A program made the position numbers and the translations under genes. This document shows, piece after piece, positions 56,085 to 64,000 of a stretch of DNA of 64,000 nt. Below the pieces are notes generated by a model. It was not told the DNA's origin and did no database searches. It saw only the letters and a program-made list of their open reading frames with translations. This stretch comes from Haematococcus lacustris (Eukaryota; Chlorophyta; Chlorophyceae; Chlamydomonadales; Haematococcaceae). Within the stretch, counting starts at the first letter, position 1. Each line of letters opens with the position of its first letter. The stretch spans positions 8,646,100 to 8,710,099 of the forward strand of contig JASKMD010000026.1 of the NCBI GenBank assembly GCA_030144725.1. Direction: 5' to 3'.

Positions 56085-56121
56085 AGTCAGGTCCCTATAG
56101 TCAGGTCCCTATAGTCAGGTC
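56085..56121. repeat. Tandem 'tatagtcaggtccc' repeat
   Basis: Three head-to-tail copies of a 14-bp unit. No other feature was found between 55913 and 56350. Confidence 0.8.
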
Positions 56122-56359
56122 TGGCTAGAAAACATTCACCGTCACTGAGCTCCAGGAGGTCAAACCGCGACGCCCCGCGGCGGCGTGCAGCTCCGCAGCT
56201 TGGCCTGCGAGGGACGGGCTAAAGTCGACCTTGTCCCCTTGTCCCCTTGTCGTTTATACTATACTATAACGTGTAGCCCCATCATTCAGTCCGTCTTTCA
56301 TGCGCCTGACGGGTAGAACCGGGCTCGGACCGGGCTCGGGTCAGAGTGAGCAAAGGTGT

Positions 56360-56880
56360 CCGGCCCCTGGTCCATCCCCCTCATTGGCGCGGCCAAGCAC
56401 GGACCTCTGTTGATGCACCTGTGGCGGCCGCTGGGTATCTGTTGCTGCTGGAAGGCCTTTCACTGGGGGTGGGGAAGGAGGGCTGGGGCAGTGCACATGC
56501 ACGCTGACATCTTCAATCTCCACCATCCTATCCAACACAAACTCCCAGTTTGCCAGCTTACACGTGCTGTGCCACCTGTCCCAGTGTGCCTTGCGTGCTG
56601 CCTCCTTGGCGAAGGCTGCAGCGCTCCTTGGTCAGCCCAGCTGCTTGCACAACCCATGGAGCACCGTACTGTCTAGCTTGATGAAGTTGCTGCCTACCCT
56701 GGCCATGGGGATTCAGGTGAAGGGGGGTGGGTAGGGGAGAGTCAGGGGGCCACCCCTGAGCTTTCCACGCTTTGACTGCCCTGGCACCGTTAAGGTGGAG
56801 GTTTGATGTCACTGCCGCAGCCATTGGCACACATGCACCGCATGGCGCATGCGGCAGCGCAGGCTCGTGGCTCCAGGCTG
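56360..56880 (-). pseudogene. Fanzor middle fragment F9
   Basis: Minus strand with broken frames: the counterpart of CRMRHAVHVCRWLERW (here LPHAPCGACVPMAAAV in a shifted frame), the 'ctcaccctcaaccc'-type block, QAAGLTKERC, and a region matching VDSDGVSVCVHYTRP (here MVEIEDVSVHVHCPS). It corresponds to the exon just upstream of RuvC-I. Diverged and old. No termini were found. 56881-57520 holds nothing further I can identify. Confidence 0.6.
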
Positions 56881-57522
56881 GGCCCACCAACCGCTAGGTC
56901 ACCCGGCCTGCTGGGGATACCCAGTCTGCAGGCCTATGCTGGTCACATGATAGGTGCAGCTCAAGGCTGGGGGGATGCACAGTCGAACGATACAGCTGGT
57001 GCAGAACTCACCCACGATCACCAGCCTGTCAGGTCTGACAAACGTGCTGGGCCTGCTAGGCTGCTCCACCACCTTGTGAAACCCCTCCCACACACCCTTG
57101 GCCTTGCACCCACCCACTCGAGGAAACGACGCAAGTCAGGATCAGAGTGATCAATGGAGTTCATGCCATCACCCGTTACATTGCTTGACCACCTCGAACA
57201 TGCAACCTACAGTTAACCAGCTACCTACCACTGTATACTACACATCCACCAGTATGTCTAATCACACGAGCTAGCCTTGCAAGGTTTGTAACTGAAAAAG
57301 TGAAGTTAGTGGTTTGATTGTAAGCCTGGCACTGTCATCCTGCACTACAAGAAACAGCGAGAAATAATGAAGCAAGTGGCTGAGCATGAGGTCCGGGCAA
57401 GTGCTACTGCTATAGTCATTGCAAGGTAAAGCTATGTACAAGGAACTGCTGATGCAAGCATTGCAGCTGGCATGCGTGAGGTGACCAGATCAGTGTGCCA
57501 CACCAGTAGCAGGTGGTCCTGA

Positions 57523-60171
57523 CTATGCAACAGCAAGGGACGAGGCTGTGGCGGTGGAGGGAGACGATGACGGAGATGGGGACAGGGGAGCTGTGCCAGC
57601 AGTAGCAGCTGCACCGCCGCCTAGTTGAGAAGCAGTGAGAGCATTTCCATTGGCGTCCACATACTTGCAGGAGGAGCTGCCATTCCACCCCCACTTCCGG
57701 CCTGCATCAAGCAGGACCAAGCAGACAAGCCAGGTGGATGGGATGTCAACACCTGTCTTCAAGGGTTTGGAGCAGTACCATGCCTACACCCACCCAGCGA
57801 GTCTGGCTGGTAGTTTGAGTCTGTGGCGGCGTGGGGGCAGGCCGGGGCTGAACCCCATGAGACTCCCGCACTGCTTGCTGGGCTCATGCCAGCAGCTGTC
57901 GCAGCACTGCCATTGGAGACCAGCGGCTTGAACGCACAGGACCGTCCATTCTCAAAGCCCCTGTGAGGTTGGGCACAGAGCATGATCAGTGAGCAACCTT
58001 ACACTGTTGCGCTGGGGCTTGGTTGGCTTGCTGCTGAGCACCATGCGCGTACATGACTGGGTAGCAGGGCAAACTGTGGCCAGCGAGCATGTAAGGAGCA
58101 TGGGCTGCAGAGTCTCACCAGGGCTAGGTGGCTGACAGCTGGGGTTGACAGGATTGGCTACCAAGGGCAAGGGCAAGGGCAAGGCTGCCAAAGCCAAGCC
58201 AGCACCACAGCCAGGCAGGTGGCTGGACAGGGACTGCAATGCAGCTCTGAACATGCAGCGCATTGGGGAGAGCAGGTGGCGTCCACTGGAGCTGTGCTTC
58301 TGGCCAGACCAGGGAGCTCTGCCAGCCAAGGGCAAGGAGTACCCTGGCTTGGGGTACAAGCGGCTGCGAGACAAGCCCCCCAAGGCCCAGGAGCAGCAGC
58401 AGCAGCTCGCTGCGGCACAGTAGTGTGTGCCCCCCCATCTGAGCTGTCATCAGCTTACATTAGTGCATGTTTTGTCATGCCAACTCTACTGCATAGCCCT
58501 AACGGGTCAGGCAATCATGTAGGTGGTAGGCGGCTCATGTGCCATTAGTGCACTGGGTTTACTCCACACAGCCCAATAACACTATTTTAGCCGGAGCTAG
58601 TTAGTGGCTGCTAGTGGCTGCTAGTTCCGGCTAAAATGGAGGCCCTAGTGAGGGACATGGGGCTGCAGAGTCTCACCACAAGCGGCCACTGGCATCAGCC
58701 TGTGATGAGGTGGGTGTGATGGCGCCAGAGCAAGCGGGGGCAGACTCAAAGGAAGTTGCTTGGCTGGCTGACACCGCAGAGGAGTTGGAGGATGTGAAAA
58801 GGATAGGGAGGGATGTCCTCTTGACATAGGTGCTAGTGTTGCCATCCACAGCGATGGTTGTCTTGTCAACATACACATTCCTTCCCTCTTCTGACCGGGC
58901 AATGGTCCCCATTGTTGCATTTGCGATGCCTCCTTGTGTTGCCTGTATTGCCAGCCAACACACCACCCGTGTAGTAGTTGAGACAGCAGCCAATAGCTGC
59001 CGCAGAGTTGAAGGGCGGCTGGCATGCGCTGGAGTGGATGCCAGTAGGATACTGCAACCCGGCGAACAGCATGTCTTGGCAGCAGTACAGTGGGTTCGGG
59101 AACCTACCAGGGAGATGGAGTTGGTGTGTGCAGTGGCGGACGAGTTGGGAGCGGCGGATGCCAGGCTGACAGCATTAGATACAGCCGTGCCATTGGTAGC
59201 CACCGCTGTGGCGTTGGACACAGCATTGGCACCGTTGCTGTGAGCCGCTGACACTGACTTGGCCGTTGCAAGGGAAGGGGAGCCAGAGGAGCTGGCAACA
59301 GCAGAAGCCACTGCAGTAGCTGTCTGAAGCAGCCTGCGGTTGATCTTCGTGACAGTGGTTTGTAGGAGCAGGGGCATGCCACTGGCATCACGGAAGGCAC
59401 ACGACGCATTGTTTTCCCAACCCCTGCATGCACCAGCAGGATAAAGTGCACTTGAATAGAGAGCTGGAAGCTTCAGATGCATCACATCACGTGAAGTGGT
59501 GATGGCAGCAAGGAGCCAATCAACTGCACGTTGGTGCATTCTAGTTGCCAGCCTGATCACTGGGGTGAGCATTGAGGTCCCTGACTGCAATGACAGCCAG
59601 GCATAGCCAGCCATACTTGTATGCTATCATGGCATGCATTGCTTGCCATGTGCTGTTTGTGAGAGCCTTGACAAGAGCAATGTGCACTCACCATAGGTTC
59701 CCCAAGACGTCTGCCTTTGCACTCTCTGCGGTTGGTGCTGCCTTGCACAATGGTGCAGCTTGGAAATCAGTAGACCTCATGGTGGAGTTGCTGCGCACAG
59801 CGCAGCTGCGGTTCAGGGCTGTGTCCCAGGCCCAGGAATGCCCAAAGCTGTCCTCCTTGACGTTGGCCTTTCCGTATGTGATACAGCTCGGCGCCTGGTC
59901 CCAGGACACGGTTGCCTGCAGCAATAAGATGATGGGCAGCCGCGCTGCGGTGGGTGGTCCCGGGCGGCTGGCTGTCGGCAAGGCATCGCGACGGTGGGAG
60001 AAGCCGCACCGTGCCGTTTGCAGGCAATGTCGCAGACGTCTTGGCTGCCAGGGGCGATGAGCCGTTGAGGATTACAACGCCGTTCTTCACTATCAAGGAG
60101 TTCTTGGTCGGCTGCCCGGACGCGCAACAGATCGCAAGTGCCAATGTCAGCGAGGCAAGCAGGGAAGACAT
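57523..60171 (-). CDS. Secreted protein with repeated W-G-x-E-N-x-x-S-C modules
   Basis: Exons: 60010-60171 (ATG; signal peptide MSSLLASLTLALAICCASG), 59692-59915, 59108-59423, a Cys-rich part near 58930-59100 (YCCQDMLFAGLQYPTGIHSS, exact splicing unresolved), about 58680-58930 (ending DASGRL), 57794-57960, 57523-57701 (stop TAG). Outside the unresolved part the phases agree. Four related motifs occur: HSWAWDTALNRSCAVR, LWGWENNASCAFRD, LWGFENGRSCAFKP, KWGWNGSSSCKYVD. Two modules begin at exon starts with the Trp codon split TG|G, consistent with exon shuffling. The motif resembles the core of family-10 carbohydrate-binding modules (GWGWENxxSC), so a wall- or sugar-binding role is possible but not proven. 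A Ser/Ala/Asn-rich stretch follows the second module. Element F10 sits in the intron before exon 57794-57960. Confidence 0.6.
58121..58659 (+). mobile_element. Fanzor-derived element F10 with 19-bp target-site duplication
   Basis: Flanked by GGGCTGCAGAGTCTCACCA at 58102-58120 and 58660-58678. It starts with the family 5' region ('ctaggtggctgacagctggg', as at 49188), jumps to the RuvC-III segment (KGKGKGKAAKAKP, GRWLDRDCNAALN) and stops at 58423. The 3' UTR, stem-loop 58585-58636 and CCCTAGTGAGGG follow. It is antisense to the host gene. The right duplication copy includes the host 5' splice site (TG|GTGAGA on the minus strand). A frame is open from 58145 but has no NLS start. Confidence 0.88.
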
Positions 60172-61210
60172 GGCTGCTGCGGCAGGTCGCGTGTTGAAGA
60201 AGGGAAGAAGGTCGGAGAGTAGTTTGGTTATGGGGTGAGTGCTGCGGTGGTTTGTATCGAATGCCCTGATCTTAGCCCGCAGGCGCAGAGTACTCTGACC
60301 TCGGACGAGTGATGCCTGGTCACACGCTTGCTAGCCGGGCATCTGCACAGCCTCGGAATCAAGCAGGCCACAGTGTATGCTACTCGCCACAGAACGAGGT
60401 CATCGCGTCCAAGCAGGTTGTGGGTGCCGACATGCAAGCGCCGCGTGTGTGCAAGCCGCATGTGACGCGAGCCTTGGACGGATGGCCAGTCGCCCATCCT
60501 GGATACTCACAAGCATCCACGGTGGCTGCAGCATGCAGGCAGGCTCATGGGGTGCAAGGGCACACAGTACAATGTTGTTGCTCAACATCACAAGGCCTGT
60601 AGATGGGGTGTACATGATCATGTGAGACCATGCCTGTGTGAGTAGGGTTTGCACATGGCTGTGTTTGCATGATGGGCTAGGTTGCAGCGGGCAGGGTGGA
60701 TGCTTAGTTACAACAGCCTTCCAGAAAACATAACCTGATATAGCGCACCACAGCGTCAACAGTACTGTGCTGCAGGCTGCTGCTCATGGCCCTCAAAAGC
60801 TAAATCTTGCAGCCCACGTAACCCAGCCCCCTTGCGGATACACCTGCCCTGCATGGGGCTGCCATCCCTGGTTCTGGCCTGGCCTGGCTCTTGTGCTTTG
60901 GACCTAGTGCATTAAAGTAATGGCTTCAGCTCACCACAGTAGGCAATGATGCACCTGCCCCTGACCAGCACGTACCCTTACAATTGGGGGCTGTTTTGTC
61001 TGGAATGCAGAAACGTCCGTCACGCCAGAACCTGAATTCCTGCCCACCCACTTTCACAGGTGGGGCGATAGCTGTTGGCAAGAAACACATGCTTTTATGT
61101 AAGCAACAGCTCTTCCCGCCTGATCGTGCAGTGGGTGCTCATTTGGTAATGGGTGAGAAGTCATAGGCTTGAATCCACGACGATACAAAGGAAAACTATC
61201 TATAAACCGT
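60172..61210. other. Upstream region of the W-G-x-E-N gene, no gene recognised
   Basis: No supported ORF or RNA. It presumably contains the promoter of the gene starting at 60171. Confidence 0.4.
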
Positions 61211-61330
61211 GCCGCGCTGGCAATGTCGCAGACGTCTTGGCTGCCAGGGGCAATGAGCCGTTGAGGATTACAACGGCGTTCTTCACTATCAAGGAGTTCT
61301 ATCAAGGAGTTCTATCAAGGAGACGTGAAC
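61211..61330 (-). pseudogene. Duplicated exon-1 fragment of the W-G-x-E-N gene
   Basis: 61214-61300 repeats about 60015-60105 with few changes (minus-strand peptide LIVKNAVVILNG, then LAAKTSATLPA). It ends in a short triplication of 'tctatcaaggagt' (about 61284-61322). The signal-peptide part is missing, so it is a dead exon copy or trace of a tandem paralogue. Confidence 0.65.
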
Positions 61331-61436
61331 CACTCAGCACATTCTTCCCCTACTATCATGGGCAGGGGCTGTGTTATCTGTTTGCATGCAGCAAGCATCC
61401 GGCACCAATACGGGATTCACTACCCCAACCCAATCT

Positions 61437-62530
61437 TACTCACATGCGACTACTAAGCGTGGACCACTGCATACGGTGTTATCTGTGTGGTGTTCCCTAT
61501 GCACATGGCATGCACATGGCATGCACATGGCATGAACATGGCACGCACATGGGCATGGTCGCCTACCACCTACACCATTGCCTGACCCTGTAACAGCACT
61601 ATAGTCTAGAGTTGGCATGACAAACATGCGCTAATTGTAAGCTGGCAACAACTCACACTACTGTGCCGCAACGGGCTGCTGCTGCTGCTGATGCTGCTGG
61701 GCCTTGGGCAGACGGTCTCGCAGCCGCTTGTAGCCCAGGCCTGGGTACTCCTCGCCCTTGGCTGGCAGAGCTGGCAGGTCTGGACACCAGCACAGCCCCA
61801 GCGGGCGCCACCTGCTCTCCCCAATGCGTTGCATGGTCAGCGCAGCATTGCAGTCCCTGTCCAGCCGCCTGCCTGGCTGTGGTGCTGGCTTTGCCTAGGC
61901 AGCCTTGCCTTTGCCTTTGCCCTTGTCCTTGGTAGGCTGGGTGGGCTCAGCTGCCTGCTCAGCCTTGGTGCGCTTGCTGCGCTTGGCTGGCAGGGGACTG
62001 CTGGGCCCAGGCTCTGAGGCTGCTGGCTGTGTGGCGGCCTGGCTGCCGCATGGGGCCTGTGGCAGTTTACAGGGGGGCCAATACCGGGCACCACACAAGG
62101 CCCCGCACTAGCTGGTCACGCTGCTGGCTCCAGGCTGGGCGCAGCAGGCGGTGGTCCACCTGCCCAGCTGGGGGCTTCCAGTCTACAGGCCTGGTGGCCC
62201 TGCCTTTGTTTAGCTCGCTCTCGCAGGGCTGCTGGCCATTCACTGCTGAGCTGACCCGGCTTGAGCGGAACTCATCCAAAAGCACCACCCTGCCCCGCAG
62301 CTGGTTTCTGCCCCTTGGCCTGTCCACCACCTTGCAGCAGGCCCGCAGCACTACACCAACACCACAGCCTCCCCGGGTGCCGATGCCAGCTGCACCAAAG
62401 AACACCACCAGCTGCTTGGCACCACCAGCTGCTTGACACCACCACCAGCTGCTTGGCACGCTGGTTGCGCTTCATGGACAACTCCGCCATCTCCTTCTGC
62501 AGCTGCAGTCATGCACACAAGGCACACAGG
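61437..62530 (-). pseudogene. Fanzor element F11, C-terminal half
   Basis: Minus strand: KEMAELSMKRNQRAKQLVV, an interruption by a small tandem repeat of 'ccaccagctgcttg' (62405-62450), FGAAGIGTRGG, KVVDRPRG, RuvC-II VVLLDEFRSSRVSSAVNG, the linker, an in-frame stop near 62070, and a degraded RuvC-III (GRRLDRDCNAAL) followed by the end at about 61660. The 3' UTR extends to about 61437 with repeated 'catgccatgtgcatgccatg'. No flanking duplication was found. Confidence 0.75.
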
Positions 62531-62566
62531 GTAACTGACATGGTGGCACTAGGTTAGGCATGGCCA

Positions 62567-62965
62567 GCGAAAAAATCGTCCTCAAAATGAGTCGAAAAAA
62601 TCGTCCTCAAAATGAGTGAACTTCATTACATCGGTAATAGCTCCACCGCCCGTCTGGTACTCCGCTTATTACTTATCCCCCACCAATGTATCCCATCTTC
62701 CGCAAACCCTAAAGCGGGCGGCTGCCCACCACAGCCGAACATCCATCGCAGAACAGCCACATAGCGTTTTAACTCTCTATCCCTTTACATTACGGGAGAA
62801 GTAAGAATTTTTATTTTCCCGTAAATATCAGCCATTTTCCAACCCATTCTTACTTGTGTCCGCCCTAGCAGCACTATCTGAAACAATCCGCCCTATCTAG
62901 CCCAAGCCCCCTATCTAGCCCAAGCCCCCTATCTAGCACAAGCCCCCTATATGAAACAATCCGCC
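62567..62965. repeat. AT-richer spacer with short direct repeats
   Basis: A 24-bp direct duplication ('gaaaaaatcgtcctcaaaat') at 62569-62617, an inverted pair TTACGGGA/TCCCGTAA (about 62787-62823), and about four 21-bp 'ccctatctagcccaagcccc' units at 62886-62950. No gene seen. It may hold the 3' UTR of the gene at 62966-63881. Confidence 0.6.
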
Positions 62966-63881
62966 CTATCCTATCAATGCAGCCAGTAGCTTCATCTTTG
63001 CGGCCTTGCTGGCTGCCTCACTAGCCCTGAACTCTTCAAAGCCTTGGGCTATCCCTGGATCAATGGCTCCAGCCGCATGCGCAGCTGGATGCCAAGCGGA
63101 CTGCCAAGTGCAGGGTGCGGGACCCCATGATGCCGTATGTCCCGGGTACCAAACGCCTAGCCAGCTGCCAGGTCCTGGGGTGGGAGGGGGGCCTCCGTAC
63201 GCAGCCGTCGCCGCTGCCGCATGCCCGCTCATAGGCCAGCTGCCAGGTCCTGGGGTGGGTGGTGGGCCTCCGTACGCAGCCGGTGCCGCTGCCGCATGCC
63301 CGCTCATAGGCCAGCTGCCAGGTCCTGGGGTGGGAGGGGGGCCTCCGTACACAGCCGGTGCCGCTGCCGCATGCCCGCTCATAGGCCAGCTGCCAGGTCC
63401 TGGGGTGGGAGGTGGGCCTCTGTACGCAGCCGTACCTCTCCAGCCTTAAAGGCCGCCTTGTCGTGACCATCGACAACCTTCCACATCAAGGCAAAGCGAC
63501 CCTTGAAGTCCATGAGGTCGTCAGGCTGCAGGATGGGAGCCATGTCATTCTCACTGATCTTGACCCGGTGATGTTCACCACGCACAGTACGGGCAAGGGA
63601 AGAGATGCGCTGACGCAAAGAATCTGCGTTGCACTTCCCCCCATCCTTGGACTTGCGGTACCCTGCACAAGGTGCACAATATAGTCGTGTATAACACCTG
63701 GTGCACTAGACAGGCTCTAGGTAGGTTGCAAGGCACCCTGGCAGCCTTGCCTACCTGTTGCAAGGGTGCACAACACCATGCACAGAACCTTGGGATTCTT
63801 CATGTAGCACTCATACAGGTGGCTGCATCGCTCTTCGATAGTGACAGGGCGCTGGCGTAGGAATAGTCGCAACGCAGCCAT
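62966..63881 (-). CDS. Unrecognised gene with a 25-residue repeat region
   Basis: Exon 1 63755-63881 (ATG; MAALRLFLRQRPVTIEERCS, ending CTLAT) and exon 2 63436-63662 (YRKSKDGGKCNADSLRQRIS to FKAGE) join in phase. Downstream a 75-bp repeat keeps two frames open. The likelier product repeats MSGHAAAAPAxYGGPPPTP and ends KAAKMKLLAALIG-stop at 62966. How exon 2 joins the repeat is unresolved: either a short intron beginning at 63435 (GTACGG) or a frameshift. The exon 1-2 part is polar, helical and Arg/Lys-rich. No family recognised. The style fits a transposon-encoded or DNA-associated protein. Confidence 0.4.
63161..63435. repeat. 75-bp tandem repeat, about 3.6 units
   Basis: Units start at 63161, 63236, 63311 and 63386 ('ccagctgccaggtcctgggg'). 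The length is a multiple of three, so it is translated as a 25-residue repeat in the minus-strand gene. Confidence 0.95.
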
Positions 63882-64000
63882 AACCTCTTCAGAAGCTACC
63901 CCACACTATCTGCATGGCAATACAAACGAGGATTATATTGTACATGGGGCAAGGCAGGGCGGGGCAAGGCAGGCCTTAGCTAGGTCAGCGGGTCACTGAC

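Noticed and set aside
48931..58659. Classical DNA transposons with terminal inverted repeats
   Set aside because: The long stem-loop lies wholly within the 3' end. The 5' ends differ between copies and the target duplications are long and variable.
1..64000. A LINE or LTR reverse transcriptase supplying retroposition
   Set aside because: No YADD/FADD-type reverse transcriptase, integrase or LTR pair was recognised in any frame, so any such activity must be encoded outside the window.

Overview
This window looks like nuclear DNA of a green alga of the Chlamydomonadales (Volvocales). The reasons are high GC, genes cut into many short exons with GT-AG and a few GC-AG introns, a TGTAA-type polyadenylation signal, a proline/serine-rod wall glycoprotein, and long CAG/CTG and pentanucleotide tracts. 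Some C-terminal Fanzor sequence reminds me of Haematococcus, but I cannot assign a genus. No rRNA, tRNA, reverse transcriptase or bacterial operon was seen.

Layout. 1-25717 is built round an inverted duplication. Arms at 1191-6762 and 20445-25717 each carry a secreted Cys-rich, hydroxyproline-rich glycoprotein (HRGP) gene. The right copy looks intact. The left copy has a frameshift and has lost its polyadenylation signal. The 13.7-kb spacer holds Fanzor-derived elements, small unknown ORFs and an unrecognised plus-strand multi-exon gene (about 15.73-19.17 kb). 27627-41323 (minus) is a complete 31-exon xanthine dehydrogenase gene (1398 codons plus stop, all phases consistent). 46527-55452 (minus) is a complete 15-exon AMT-family ammonium transporter gene (570 codons plus stop). 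57523-60171 (minus) is a secreted protein with repeated W-G-x-E-N-x-x-S-C modules. 62966-63881 (minus) is an unrecognised gene with a 75-bp in-frame repeat. XDH and AMT both serve nitrogen acquisition (purine breakdown, ammonium uptake).

The notable system is a family of at least eleven Fanzor (eukaryotic TnpB-like, RuvC, RNA-guided nuclease family) copies. They show RuvC-I (IDPG), RuvC-II (VDEHRTS) and RuvC-III (DRDCNAALN) motifs, and two carry a KKKRKG nuclear-localisation start. No copy is complete. They are 5'-truncated or internally deleted, share common 3' ends with terminal hairpins, and several are flanked by 15-19 bp direct repeats. Those are hallmarks of target-primed (LINE-like) retroposition rather than cut-and-paste. 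Two internal-deletion copies still encode open proteins: an N-terminal protein (7261-8033, spliced) and an NLS plus RuvC-III mini-protein (49338-49639). Three copies sit inside AMT introns and one inside the W-G-x-E-N gene, all antisense to the host gene.
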